From an uncultured Mucilaginibacter sp. (GTDB taxonomy: Bacteria > Bacteroidota > Bacteroidia > Sphingobacteriales > Sphingobacteriaceae), in NCBI RefSeq assembly GCF_937859865.1, contig NZ_CALMAT010000098.1:1-46118 (forward strand): a stretch of 46,118 nucleotides of DNA, given 5' to 3'. Below are positions 32,734 through 41,133 of the stretch, piece by piece. A model generated the notes under the pieces. The model saw nothing but the letters and a program-made list of their open reading frames with translations. It was not told the origin of the DNA and did no database searches. Position 1 is the first letter of the stretch. Every line of letters begins with the position of its first letter. The position numbers and the translations under genes were made by a program.

Positions 32734-33546
32734 ATGATTGACAAAAAAATAGCCATACTTGGCAGCGGCAACATTGGTTTATCATTGGCCAAAGGTTTGG
32801 TAAAAGCCGGGATTTGCGAAGCCGGACAAATTACGTTAACGCGAAGAAACATAGCGGCTTTACAAGCACAAACGGAAGCCGGATTTGTAGTTTCCAACAA
32901 CAATTTTAAGGCGGTAAAAGAAGCATCTATTGTGATCATTGCCGTTTTGCCGCAGCAATTGAACAAGCTGCTGGACGAGATTAGACCGGGCATTGATGTG
33001 GAAAACCAATTGTTTATTTCGGTGATTTCAGGTGTGAGTTGTGCCGATATTAAAAAACACTTGCAGGCCGAAGTGCAAGTGGTGCGCGCGATGCCGAATA
33101 CGGCCATTGCGATTGGCCATTCCATGACTTGTTTGGCTACCGATAATGCTTCCGTAGAAAACCTGAATCTGGTAAAATCCCTGTTCAACACGGTTGGTTT
33201 AAGCATCGAAATTAACGAAGAACTGATGACGGCAGCAACGGCTTTGTGTGCCTGCGGCATTGCCTTCTTTTTGCGTTCGATACGTGCGGCATCGCAAGGC
33301 GGAACGGAAATTGGTTTCCATGCGCACGATGCTTTAAAAATGGCCGCGCAAACCGCAAAAGGCGCGGCCGATTTGTTGCTGCAACTGGCTTCTCACCCCG
33401 AACAGGAAATTGACAAAGTTACCTCGCCCAAAGGCTGCACCATTGCCGGCCTCAACGAAATGGAGCACAATGGTTTTAGTTCGGCCATGATCAAAGGCAT
33501 TAAAACTTCGGCCGTAAAAGCAGGGGAATTGTACAAAGAGGATTAG
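32734..33546 (+). CDS. proC: Pyrroline-5-carboxylate reductase
   Basis: NAD(P)H-dependent reductase for the last step of proline synthesis; cytoplasmic. The Rossmann motif KIAILGSGNIGLSLAKGL opens the protein. Next come IVIIAVLPQQL near residue 67-77, the conserved VVRAMPNTAIAIGHSMTCLA near 115-135, and a helical C-terminal domain with LCACGIAFFLRSIRAASQGGTEIG. The family signature VTSPKGCTIAGLNEMEHNGF is near 230-249. Met at 32734 gives 270 aa, the normal length; an upstream Met at 32644 would add 30 residues encoded by an intergenic repeat and is rejected. A complete unit of the dispersed repeat lies inside the gene. Confidence 0.95.
   Translation: MIDKKIAILGSGNIGLSLAKGLVKAGICEAGQITLTRRNIAALQAQTEAGFVVSNNNFKAVKEASIVIIAVLPQQLNKLLDEIRPGIDVENQLFISVISGVSCADIKKHLQAEVQVVRAMPNTAIAIGHSMTCLATDNASVENLNLVKSLFNTVGLSIEINEELMTAATALCACGIAFFLRSIRAASQGGTEIGFHAHDALKMAAQTAKGAADLLLQLASHPEQEIDKVTSPKGCTIAGLNEMEHNGFSSAMIKGIKTSAVKAGELYKED
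32901..32926 (+). repeat. 29-bp-type repeat unit inside proC
   Basis: CAATTTTAAGGCGG followed by TAAAAGAAGCAT at 32915-32926. Not just the 12-mer but also the flanking CAATTTT..GGCGG matches the intergenic units. It is translated as NFKAVKEAS. Confidence 0.8.
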
Positions 33547-33550
33547 CAAA

Positions 33551-33594
33551 ATGCTTCTTTTATCAGCCTAAATTTAGTGCGATAAAAGAAGCAT
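33551..33594. terminator. Hairpin of two facing repeat arms, probable bidirectional terminator
   Basis: ATGCTTCTTTTAT (33551) and ATAAAAGAAGCAT (ending 33594) form a perfect outer stem, and CTAAATTTAG in the centre is itself palindromic. It sits 4 bp after the proC stop and 9 bp from the end of the convergent gene 33604-33942, exactly where a shared terminator is needed. Confidence 0.75.
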
Positions 33595-33603
33595 TGCCCC
33601 ATT

Positions 33604-33942
33604 TTAAATTTGCCACATATTGGGCGTGTCGCGGTACTCGCTAATCTGTTCGATAATCTCTTCCACTTCATCGCTTGACAGTTCAGTCGCGCCATCAGCC
33701 GTGTAAGTGAACAGGCGGCCTGGCTGCTCAAACGTGATGTAGCCCATGTAATCCGGGTCGTTGTTTTTTTCTAAATGCAGGTTGGTTTCCTTCTCAAAAA
33801 ACTGGTTTTTATCGCCGTTTTTCTGATCGCGGTAAATGCTGTACGTGTACGTTAAAACCGGGTGGTTATCTGCATGTGCCTGGCTGTCTGGTATGATAAT
33901 CAAAGGGCGTTTTTTTGCGATGGTAATATGAATGGGTTTCAT
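33604..33942 (-). CDS. Small hypothetical protein
   Basis: 112 aa, not recognised. It starts MKPIHITIAKKRPLIIIPDS and is rich in charged and polar residues (DQKNGDKNQFFEKETNLHLEKNNDPDYMGYITFEQ), with an acidic C-terminal helix (SSDEVEEIIEQISEYRDTP). No signal peptide or membrane segment is visible, so it is probably cytoplasmic. The aromatic-polar pattern (TYTYSIY, GYITFEQPGRLFTYTAD) suggests a small beta-sheet domain. It is convergent with proC through the hairpin at 33551-33594, and a copy of the 12-mer lies 5 bp upstream of its ATG. I consider it real because its base composition matches its neighbours and the frame fills the gap. Confidence 0.7.
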   Translation of the reverse strand: MKPIHITIAKKRPLIIIPDSQAHADNHPVLTYTYSIYRDQKNGDKNQFFEKETNLHLEKNNDPDYMGYITFEQPGRLFTYTADGATELSSDEVEEIIEQISEYRDTPNMWQI

Positions 33943-33946
33943 AAAA

Positions 33947-33958
33947 ATGCTTCTTTTA
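33947..33958 (-). repeat. 12-mer just upstream of the 33604-33942 gene
   Basis: Exact ATGCTTCTTTTA. On the gene's strand this is TAAAAGAAGCAT followed by TTTT and the ATG. Confidence 0.75.
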
Positions 33959-34063
33959 ATTGTGCTTTAATTAATATAGACAGTTAAAAAAAACATTAGG
34001 TTTTTGAAAATTTATCTCTGCAAAAAACAGGTTTGATCCACCAAGGCCATAACCTAAAACAAC

Positions 34064-34217
34064 ATACTGTTTTTACCCATACTTTTTAAGTGCTTTGATA
34101 TTCCGTACAAAAACCAGTGCTTTGCGCCATCCATTTTTTAAAAAGCATAAGAAGTTTGAAGTTTTTAATGGGATAAAAGAAGCATCAAAACCAGGCTAAA
34201 CTATATTTAAACAAGCT
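34064..34217. repeat. Nested repeat element with mixed arms
   Basis: The left inner arm is the second 12-mer family (ATACTGTTTTTA at 34064-34075, then CCCAT). The right inner arm is the first family (ATGGGA then TAAAAGAAGCAT at 34174-34185). It ends with the outer arm ATATTTAAACAAGCTTCT. The CCCAT/ATGGG pairs extend the stem. It is in the 492-bp gap 33943-34434 together with the next element. Confidence 0.65.
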
Positions 34218-34280
34218 TCTGGTACAAATAAATTAAAGAAAAATTTACGTGGTTAAAATGAATGGCTTAAATTTATGATC

Positions 34281-34430
34281 TAAACCTGTCTGAATACCGT
34301 CCAATATTTGCCATGCTTATTTTACCGCATAAAAATCATTGGCTCGTTTTACTTATTGTACCATACCAGCACCGAAAACAGGGTTGACAGGCATAAAAGA
34401 AGCATAGAAAGATAAAATTTAAGCAGACCT
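34281..34430. repeat. ~150-bp nested inverted-repeat element (type II, reverse)
   Basis: TAAACCTGTCTGAATA on the left; inner arms ATGCTTATTTTACCGC and AGGCATAAAAGAAGCAT; right outer arm AAATTTAAGCAGACCTT. It has the orientation and interior of the 28784 copy, so the family continues beyond the polysaccharide locus. It ends 4 bp before the next start codon. Confidence 0.85.
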
Positions 34431-34434
34431 TGCC

Positions 34435-37266
34435 ATGAGAAATAAGTTTAGCAAATCCATTTTCATGGCCTGTGTTTGTGCTTTCTGCTTATTATCATGT
34501 GCCACGTTCGGCCAAACTATAACCAATAAATTTTTAAAAGACAATGTAACCGCAATAAAGGCTATGGGCGAACGGCTACCGGTGGAAAAGCTTTACCTGC
34601 AAACCGACAAGCCTTATTACAGCAGCGGCGATACGATCCGTTTCAAGGCTTACCTCTTGGATGCCGATTTCCTTCTCCCCTCGGCCCGGAGCGGGCTGCT
34701 TTATGTGGAACTGGACGACATGGCCGGCACCGCCATTAAACGGGTGATGGTGCCTGTTAATTCCGGACTGTCATGGGGCGATATAACCTTGAACGAAAAA
34801 GAGGTTCACGAAGGAAGTTTTGTTTTGCGTGCCTACACCAACTGGATGCGCAATTTCGGGGAAGGCTACGTTTTTAAAAAGAACATCTATGTTTCTGCAA
34901 CAAGCGGCCCCACTACCTTGGTTAGGGCCATATTTAGGACGGACAGCGCGGCAGGCAAAAACAAGGTAGAGGCCAATTTACAGCTTACCTCGACCGGCAA
35001 TATTCCCGTGGCACTGAAAGACATGAAACTGCTTGTAACGGACGGAAAGCATACGTTAGCCCGGGACAAAGTTACGACCGGCATAGACGGAAGCCTGAAG
35101 TTTGGCTTTGGCCTGGCCGACAAAACAGCCCTCAAAAACCTAACGATAAAAGCGCAGCAGACCGGCAACGGTGCAGATACCGCCACTTTGGCCATTCCGG
35201 TAAACATCAACCGGCCCGAAAAAACCGACCTGCAGTTTATGCCCGAAGGCGGCAATTTAGTAGCAGGCATATCTACAAAAGTTGGTTTTAAAGCGGTAAG
35301 CGAAGATGGCAAAGGTATGGCCTTGGCAGGGAAAATCTACAACGGCAAAGGGCAGGAAATAACCAGTTTCAAAACCGCCCACGCCGGCATGGGCAGTTTT
35401 GGGCTTGCGCCACAGGCAGGGGAAAGCTATTATGCCAAAATAACGCTGCCCAAAGGAATCACGAAAGAATATCCTTTGCCTTTGGCCAGCCTTTCGGGCA
35501 CCTCGTTGTCCGTAAAACCGCTGGGCAACGATACGTTGGTGCTGACGGTTAACGCCACAGCAGATTTAACAAACAAACCTATAACTTATTGCCTAATCGG
35601 CCAGTCGCGCGGCGTGGTGTGCTATGCGCAGGCCCTTGGCTTCGGCAATAATTTACCGGTAAAAGCAGCATTGCCCAGCTCGCTTTTCCCGACGGGCATT
35701 GCCAGGTTTACCTTGTTGGACCAAGGCCACCTGCCGCTAAACGAGCGGCAGGTATTTATTAATCATCATGATGAATTGCAGATTAGTGTCAGTACCGATA
35801 AACAAAACTATAAAACCCGCGACAGCATTGCCCTGGCCATCGAGGTAAAGGACAAAGACGGCAGGCCCGTGCAGGGCAGTTTCTCTTTGGCGGTAACGGA
35901 CGACAGCCAGGTAAAAATAGATAGTTCAGGTAGTAACATCCTCAACAACCTACTGCTTACTTCCGATTTGAAAGGCAATATCGAAGCGCCCGGCTATTAT
36001 TTTACAGGCGATAAAGCCGAAGAGCTGGACAACCTGATGCTTACACAGGGATGGGTTGGGTACAGTTGGAAAGAGGTTTTTAACCCGGTTAAAACACCAA
36101 TCGCCTACCCGGCCGAAAAAGAGTTCGTGGTTCAGGGAAAAGTAACCAACGCGTTTAACAAGCCGGTTGTGGCCTCAAAAGTTATACTCATTTCTAATAA
36201 CCCGCCGATATTTAAAGACACGGTTACCAATACTGAGGGCCGTTTTTATTTTAAAGGTTTGGTGCCTGTAGATACAGCGCTGTTTAAAATACAAGCAAGG
36301 ACCAAAAAGGGAAGCAGCTTTAACGTGAACATCAACGGGGAAGAATTTAAACCACCTGTGTTTGGGCCATCGGCACCAATATCCCCATGGTACGTAAACC
36401 CTGATACCATTGTAGTGGCGAACGTAAACACAAAGGCAGCGCAGTTAAAGGCAGTGGATGATTTGATGGGAAAAGGCCTCCGCTTGAAGGAAGTAACCAT
36501 CAAAGCTAAAAAAATCATTCCCGGTTCCAAGAACCTGAACGGCCCGGGCGAATATGATGAAGCGTTTGACGAAAAAGATTTTAAAAATGCCAATAAAATG
36601 ACTTTGGGGGATTTCCTGGAAAAAAATATCCGAGGGTATGTTGTTAACGGAATTTGGGGAAAGGACCGTTGGTATTATGTACTAAAAGGAAAAAGAATAC
36701 ATTTTATAATCGACGGGATGGACCTGGAATACGGTTACAGTTTCGGCAGTTCAGGAGGCGAAAGCTATGAAGACGAACGCTACCATTTTATAAAAAATTA
36801 CCTTGGTTATTTTACCGCAGAGGATATTACGGGCATTGAAGTTATGTATAATACAGGCCACATCGGAAGCTACGGCGTACAATATGCACCTATCGGAAAG
36901 TCTCCAAATGGCGATGAACATGCCTACTTAGAGATCACCACCAGGGCAAAGAAAGGGCCGTTTATGAGGGTAACGCCAGGCACTTACCTGTACAAAACTT
37001 TGCCTTTTGCCCTTTACAAAGAATTCTACCGCCCCAAATATAATGCAAACAACAGAAACATTGCCATAGGAACAGACCTGCGCTCCACCATCCATTGGGC
37101 ACCAAATGTAACAACCGATGCCGAAGGCAAAGCCAGGCTCTCGTTTTACAGTGCCGACAAGCCCAGCATTTACACCGTTACCGTAGAAGGGACAGATTTA
37201 CAAGGCCAGATCGGCTACCGCAAGCAAAAGATAAATGCAGCAACACCACCATCTTCCCATAAATGA
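34435..37266 (+). CDS. MG2-domain / TonB-plug-like envelope protein
   Basis: 943-aa exported protein of a Bacteroidota family annotated as carboxypeptidase-regulatory-like or plug-domain protein; its precise role is not established. The signal peptide is MRNKFSKSIFMACVCAFCLLSCATFGQ. An alpha-2-macroglobulin MG2-type domain follows at about residues 50-160 (PVEKLYLQTDKPYYSSGDTIRFKAYLLDAD, GSFVLRAYTNWMRNFGEGYVFKK). More beta-sandwich segments come next, then a carboxypeptidase-regulatory-like domain near 560-640 (VQGKVTNAFNKPVVASKVILIS). A plug-like segment lies near 720-850 (LGDFLEKNIRGYVVNG, IHFIIDGMDLE, EDITGIEVMYNTGHIGSYG). A final beta-sandwich follows (WAPNVTTDAEGKARLSFYSADKPSIYTVTVEG). 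No outer-membrane barrel follows the plug. Confidence 0.82.
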   Translation: MRNKFSKSIFMACVCAFCLLSCATFGQTITNKFLKDNVTAIKAMGERLPVEKLYLQTDKPYYSSGDTIRFKAYLLDADFLLPSARSGLLYVELDDMAGTAIKRVMVPVNSGLSWGDITLNEKEVHEGSFVLRAYTNWMRNFGEGYVFKKNIYVSATSGPTTLVRAIFRTDSAAGKNKVEANLQLTSTGNIPVALKDMKLLVTDGKHTLARDKVTTGIDGSLKFGFGLADKTALKNLTIKAQQTGNGADTATLAIPVNINRPEKTDLQFMPEGGNLVAGISTKVGFKAVSEDGKGMALAGKIYNGKGQEITSFKTAHAGMGSFGLAPQAGESYYAKITLPKGITKEYPLPLASLSGTSLSVKPLGNDTLVLTVNATADLTNKPITYCLIGQSRGVVCYAQALGFGNNLPVKAALPSSLFPTGIARFTLLDQGHLPLNERQVFINHHDELQISVSTDKQNYKTRDSIALAIEVKDKDGRPVQGSFSLAVTDDSQVKIDSSGSNILNNLLLTSDLKGNIEAPGYYFTGDKAEELDNLMLTQGWVGYSWKEVFNPVKTPIAYPAEKEFVVQGKVTNAFNKPVVASKVILISNNPPIFKDTVTNTEGRFYFKGLVPVDTALFKIQARTKKGSSFNVNINGEEFKPPVFGPSAPISPWYVNPDTIVVANVNTKAAQLKAVDDLMGKGLRLKEVTIKAKKIIPGSKNLNGPGEYDEAFDEKDFKNANKMTLGDFLEKNIRGYVVNGIWGKDRWYYVLKGKRIHFIIDGMDLEYGYSFGSSGGESYEDERYHFIKNYLGYFTAEDITGIEVMYNTGHIGSYGVQYAPIGKSPNGDEHAYLEITTRAKKGPFMRVTPGTYLYKTLPFALYKEFYRPKYNANNRNIAIGTDLRSTIHWAPNVTTDAEGKARLSFYSADKPSIYTVTVEGTDLQGQIGYRKQKINAATPPSSHK

Positions 37267-37310
37267 AGAAACTTCACCCCAAAAAATATGGCTTACCTAA
37301 AAAGTAGTGC

Positions 37311-37322
37311 TAAAAGAAGCAT
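37311..37322 (+). repeat. Solitary TAAAAGAAGCAT between convergent genes
   Basis: Exact 12-mer in the 76-bp gap between the genes ending at 37266 and 37343. No facing arm was found. Confidence 0.75.
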
Positions 37323-37342
37323 CGGCAAAAACTGAAACAGAA

Positions 37343-38665
37343 TTACTGCTCCAGTTTCAGTTTGCCCAGCATATACTCGCTTACTTTTTTGCCTTGTTCT
37401 GCGCCAACATCCACACTGTTGCGGTAGTGGATGCCGCCATAAAACCGGCTGATCGAAGCTTCATCTGCAGCTTGTACAAAAGATTTAAAGTTCCGTTTCA
37501 TGCCGATGTATTTCAAATCGCTGGTATCTTGGAAATTGAAATTATCGCCAAACAAATGCGTTAACATCACGGCTGCCGAACGCGTAATGGTGCTGTGCCC
37601 ACTTGGATATTCAGGAAAAGGCGGCGTTTGCAGCATCGGTTCCCAAGAGCGGTCAATCTTATCATTAATCACCGTAACCGGCCGGATGTAGGCACTTTTG
37701 TATTTTTCCTGCCAGCAACACGTAAAAGCATCAAACATGGCAACCGAAGTCAACGCATAAGCTTGGGCAGTTTTCAAGGCATCGGCATGTGTTTTTTTAC
37801 AGGCAATTTCGGTGATGCCAATCCAATGGCCGCCGGGCGTGATCTTTTTGTTGGCAAAAATCATGTGGCCGGAATGCTGCAGCACAAAAGGGTTATCGTC
37901 CCAATATTTGGCAATGTCTTTTTGGTCCTGCGTTAAATTTTTGGTTTGGTTGTAAACGTCCAGGTTTTGCTTAAAGTAGATACTGTTTTTATCGGTACTA
38001 AATTTGGGCGGCGGCGGAGGCGCAAACTGCTCCGAATTGTCCAGCACAAAAGTGTGCATCGTTCCCCAGCAATATTCTACGCCGTCTAAATAATCCGGTG
38101 GCGTTGGGTGCCATTTTCCGGGATCGTTGCTGCCCAAAAACTTTGGCTTGCCGCGCGTTTGCAAATAATTATCGGCGTTGGCACGTTTCAAAACCACTTT
38201 GGCCACTTGTTCGCCATAAGCTACAGAACGTGCATAAGTAGAATCATCCATCTGATCTTTGAAAGAAGCATAAACGCGGTCTTCGTAATTTTTAAGCGAA
38301 TCCACCGAAAAAGTAACCTTGCGCACTACTGTAAAAAAAGCTTTGGTAGCAGCCAGCGTATAATTATATTTTTTGCCTTTTTGCGGTTCTGGCGAAGCAT
38401 CAAAACCGTTTAACTGCTGGGTCAGCGAAACATATTTTGGGTTTTGATGACGCAAAGCCTCATAAGAAGCCAGCGAAGCATACGCATAAATACGGCAGGC
38501 AACCGGCGGCGTAAACACATCGTAAATGATGAGCTTGGTCAACTGGTCTTCATTTTGATGCAATATTTCCGTCTCGCTCATCCCGGCTACTTTTGCTTTC
38601 TTGCAACTTGAAAAGAACAGGGCCGAAAAGAACAATAAAGCTATGAGATGTTGTAACCTCGTCAT
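37343..38665 (-). CDS. Vanadium-dependent haloperoxidase / PAP2-like lipoprotein
   Basis: 440-aa exported lipoprotein of the vanadium chloroperoxidase/PAP2 superfamily. A signal peptide ends in a lipobox (LIALLFFSALFFSSC, Cys near 21). The phosphate/vanadate-binding core is clear: YKSAYIRPVTVIND near residue 315-328 (Arg of block I), PPFPEYPSGHSTITRSAAVML near 347-367 with His near 357 (block II), and ISRFYGGIHYRNSVDVGAEQGKKV near 405-428 with the R-x-x-x-G-x-H motif (block III). The family covers haloperoxidases and acid phosphatases; which applies cannot be decided here. The length is typical of Bacteroidota members. It is convergent with the preceding gene and divergent from the hexosaminidase operon. 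Confidence 0.9.
   Translation of the reverse strand: MTRLQHLIALLFFSALFFSSCKKAKVAGMSETEILHQNEDQLTKLIIYDVFTPPVACRIYAYASLASYEALRHQNPKYVSLTQQLNGFDASPEPQKGKKYNYTLAATKAFFTVVRKVTFSVDSLKNYEDRVYASFKDQMDDSTYARSVAYGEQVAKVVLKRANADNYLQTRGKPKFLGSNDPGKWHPTPPDYLDGVEYCWGTMHTFVLDNSEQFAPPPPPKFSTDKNSIYFKQNLDVYNQTKNLTQDQKDIAKYWDDNPFVLQHSGHMIFANKKITPGGHWIGITEIACKKTHADALKTAQAYALTSVAMFDAFTCCWQEKYKSAYIRPVTVINDKIDRSWEPMLQTPPFPEYPSGHSTITRSAAVMLTHLFGDNFNFQDTSDLKYIGMKRNFKSFVQAADEASISRFYGGIHYRNSVDVGAEQGKKVSEYMLGKLKLEQ
37980..37991 (-). repeat. ATACTGTTTTTA (second family) inside the haloperoxidase gene
   Basis: Exact match, followed by TCGGTA. On the coding strand it is GATAAAAACAGTATC, translated Asp-Lys-Asn-Ser-Ile. 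Confidence 0.75.
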
Positions 38666-38684
38666 TTTTAAATTTTTGGTGCGG

Positions 38685-38692
38685 CAAATTTA
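38685..38692 (-). promoter_or_regulatory. Candidate -7 box of the haloperoxidase gene (TAAATTTG)
   Basis: TAAATTTG on the minus strand fits TAnnTTTG and lies 19 bp before the start codon. No good -33 TTG is visible at the usual spacing. Confidence 0.45.
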
Positions 38693-38804
38693 CTTTTATC
38701 GGCCGAAGTTAAAAAAGGTGAAACCGGAATATAATGTTAACTGATTAAACGGATGTATATTTTAGAAACCCAAATTTCAAAAGAAATAATTAAGTTGCAG
38801 CCAA

Positions 38805-41123
38805 ATGGATTTCCGCCGCTTGTTTTACCGCTTTCCAAAACCGTTGGTTTCAATATTTATCATTGGGTTTTTTGTGGCGGACGCTTCTTTTGCACAACAA
38901 AAATCAGTGTTAAAAGAAGCTGCCATCATCCCGAAACCGGTTCAATACGAACTGCAGAAAGGAAGCTTCAAACTTAACAATGCCACCTCTCTAAACGCTG
39001 CGCCTGCGATAAACCCAACTACCGTTTTACTTTTTAAACAAGCTGTTTTTTCTTTCGCGCATACTGTTTTTACCCACCAAAAAAGTAGTGGTAAAAACAG
39101 TATTGCCTTGACAATAGATTCGGTTTTGGTGCCGCAAAAAGAAGGCTATCAATTGAGCATCGGCCAAAACCAGATCAAAATAATCGGGCACGATGATGCA
39201 GGCGTTTTTTACGGAACGCAAACTTTGCTGCAATTAATTTCTCACGATAAACCCGGAAACTACAGCATCAACAATTGTAAAATTAACGACTATCCAAGGT
39301 TTGGCTACCGCGGGATGGAACTGGATGTAAGCCGACATCTTTTCCCGGTTTCGGCCATCAAAAAATGGATCAATATTTTGGCTTTTTACAAGATCAACAC
39401 GTTTCACTGGCATTTGACAGACGACCAGGGCTGGCGCATCGAAATCAAAAAATACCCGAAATTGCAATCGGCTGCTGCATATCGGAACGAAACTTTGATC
39501 GGCCATAAAAAAGAAATGCCGCACCAATTTGATGGCCGGCGTTACGGCGGTTTTTATTCGCAACAAGAAGTAAAAGATATCGTCAAGTTTGCTGCGGAGA
39601 GGCACATCAGCATTATCCCCGAAATTGAAATGCCTGGCCATGCGTTGGCTGCTTTGTCGGCTTATCCCGCTTTGGGCTGCACTGGTGGCCCATATCAAAC
39701 TGCTACTTTTTGGGGCGTTTTTGATGATGTTTATTGCGCCGGAAACGAGGAAACTTTCCATTTTTTGGAAAATGTTTTGGATGAAGTGATTACGCTTTTT
39801 CCTTCAAATTACATCCATATTGGCGGTGATGAATGCCCAAAAACGAAATGGAAAACCTGTCCGAAATGCCAGAAACGCATTGCCGATGAACATTTGAAAG
39901 ACGAGCAGCAACTGCAAACTTATTTTATGGGCCGGATTGAAAAATACCTCAAAAACAAGAACAAAAAAGTGATTGGCTGGGACGAGATTTTGGAAGGCGG
40001 CCTAACACCAGATGCAACCGTAATGAGCTGGCGCGGCGAAGAAGGCGGAATTGCGGCTGCCCATTTGCAGCACGAAGTGGTAATGACGCCCGAAAAATTT
40101 GTGTATTTGGATTACTACCAATCGCTTAACCCGAACGAACCAATTGCTGCCGGCGGATACACGCCTTTGAGTAAAATTTATGGTTATGAACCTGTTCCGG
40201 CTGCTTTAAAACCGGAAGAAACCAAGTACATAAAAGGCGTGCAGGCCAATGTTTGGAGCGAATATTTAACCAGCGAAGAAAAGGCTGAATACATGGTTTT
40301 TCCGCGGGTTTTTGCTTTAGCCGAAATTGCCTGGAGCAGTAAAGCCGACCGGAATTATGCTGATTTTTTAAACCGTTTACGTTTGCAAAAACCGATGATC
40401 CAACAACTGAAAATTAATGCGGCTGAGGTTTTTGATGAGATAACAGACACGGTTTCAGTACAAAAAAACAGTGTTTTAGTCAGTTTGAAAAGCACAAAAC
40501 CAAACGCAGAAATCCGCTACACCACAAACGGAAAAATACCCGATAAAAACAGTATCGCTTATCAAAAGCCGGTTTCAATTTTCAAACCCGGAACGTTAAA
40601 AGCAGCTTTGTTTACCCATGGAAAATTATGTGGACGCGTTTTTGAACAAAGTTTTAACATTAGCAAATCTACCGGCCAGAAAGTAAGTTTGAAGTATTCC
40701 CCGCAGGGAAATTTTAACCCCGGCAACAACAATGTTTTGGTGAATGGTTTGAGCGGAAGCAACCGCTACAATGATAACCAGTGGTTGGGTTTTGCAGGAG
40801 AAGATTTGGAAGCAGTGATTGATTTGGAATCCGTCCAACAAATTTCTGAAATCGGCACCCATATTTTAAAATATCACTGGCAAAAAATGTGGGAGCCGAA
40901 ACAGTTGACTTTTGAAATCTCTACCGATGGTGTTACATTCAGCGAAGTTTATCGCCAGCAAAGTTTTCCGGCAAACGGCATCAATACCGTTCATGCTGTT
41001 TTTATGCCGGTAAAAGCCCGATACATCAAAATCAAAGCAGAAAACAAAGGGCTTATCCCGCAGGGAGAATATGGTGCCGGTGGAAAAGTCTGGCTTTTAA
41101 CAGATGAATTTACAGTAAATTAA
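38805..41123 (+). CDS. Beta-N-acetylhexosaminidase (GH20)
   Basis: Exported exo-acting hexosaminidase removing terminal GlcNAc or GalNAc from glycans, chitin fragments or peptidoglycan pieces by substrate-assisted catalysis. The signal peptide is about residues 1-30 (VSIFIIGFFVADASFA). A GH20 N-terminal domain follows (IPKPVQYELQKGSFKLN, QLSIGQNQIKIIGHDDAGVFYGTQTLLQL), then the catalytic barrel with YRGMELDVSRHLFPV, FHWHLTDDQGWRIEIKKYPKL and HIGGDECPKTKW with the catalytic Asp342-Glu343 pair. IGWDEILEGGL, MSWRGEEGGI and ANVWSEYL follow. The C-terminus has a chitobiase-type segment (AEIRYTTNGKIPDKNS) and an F5/8-type carbohydrate-binding domain. 772 aa is standard. It is first of a close-packed run, with 10 bp to the next gene. 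Confidence 0.95.
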   Translation: MDFRRLFYRFPKPLVSIFIIGFFVADASFAQQKSVLKEAAIIPKPVQYELQKGSFKLNNATSLNAAPAINPTTVLLFKQAVFSFAHTVFTHQKSSGKNSIALTIDSVLVPQKEGYQLSIGQNQIKIIGHDDAGVFYGTQTLLQLISHDKPGNYSINNCKINDYPRFGYRGMELDVSRHLFPVSAIKKWINILAFYKINTFHWHLTDDQGWRIEIKKYPKLQSAAAYRNETLIGHKKEMPHQFDGRRYGGFYSQQEVKDIVKFAAERHISIIPEIEMPGHALAALSAYPALGCTGGPYQTATFWGVFDDVYCAGNEETFHFLENVLDEVITLFPSNYIHIGGDECPKTKWKTCPKCQKRIADEHLKDEQQLQTYFMGRIEKYLKNKNKKVIGWDEILEGGLTPDATVMSWRGEEGGIAAAHLQHEVVMTPEKFVYLDYYQSLNPNEPIAAGGYTPLSKIYGYEPVPAALKPEETKYIKGVQANVWSEYLTSEEKAEYMVFPRVFALAEIAWSSKADRNYADFLNRLRLQKPMIQQLKINAAEVFDEITDTVSVQKNSVLVSLKSTKPNAEIRYTTNGKIPDKNSIAYQKPVSIFKPGTLKAALFTHGKLCGRVFEQSFNISKSTGQKVSLKYSPQGNFNPGNNNVLVNGLSGSNRYNDNQWLGFAGEDLEAVIDLESVQQISEIGTHILKYHWQKMWEPKQLTFEISTDGVTFSEVYRQQSFPANGINTVHAVFMPVKARYIKIKAENKGLIPQGEYGAGGKVWLLTDEFTVN
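39061..39103. repeat. Facing pair of second-family arms inside the hexosaminidase gene
   Basis: ATACTGTTTTTACC (39061) and GGTAAAAACAGTAT (ending 39103) make a 14-bp perfect stem around about 15 nt within coding DNA (HTVFTHQKSSGKNSI). Confidence 0.85.
40544..40555 (+). repeat. TAAAAACAGTAT inside the hexosaminidase gene
   Basis: Exact match preceded by ATACCCGA. It is translated Asp-Lys-Asn-Ser-Ile, as at 37980. Confidence 0.75.
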
Positions 41124-41133
41124 TTTCGGGCAA

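Noticed and set aside
32685-33260. 191-aa minus-strand frame opposite proC
   Set aside because: Shadow of proC; low-complexity hydrophobic/serine-rich translation with no motif.
33543-33731. 62-aa minus-strand frame overlapping the terminator hairpin and the 112-aa gene
   Set aside because: It reads through the repeat hairpin and a different frame of the 33604-33942 gene; nothing conserved-looking.
34887-35312. 141-aa minus-strand frame opposite the 943-aa protein gene
   Set aside because: Shadow frame in higher-GC DNA; the plus-strand protein has recognisable domains across this stretch.
39234-39761. 175-aa minus-strand frame opposite the hexosaminidase gene
   Set aside because: It covers the GH20 catalytic domain coding region; no independent motif.
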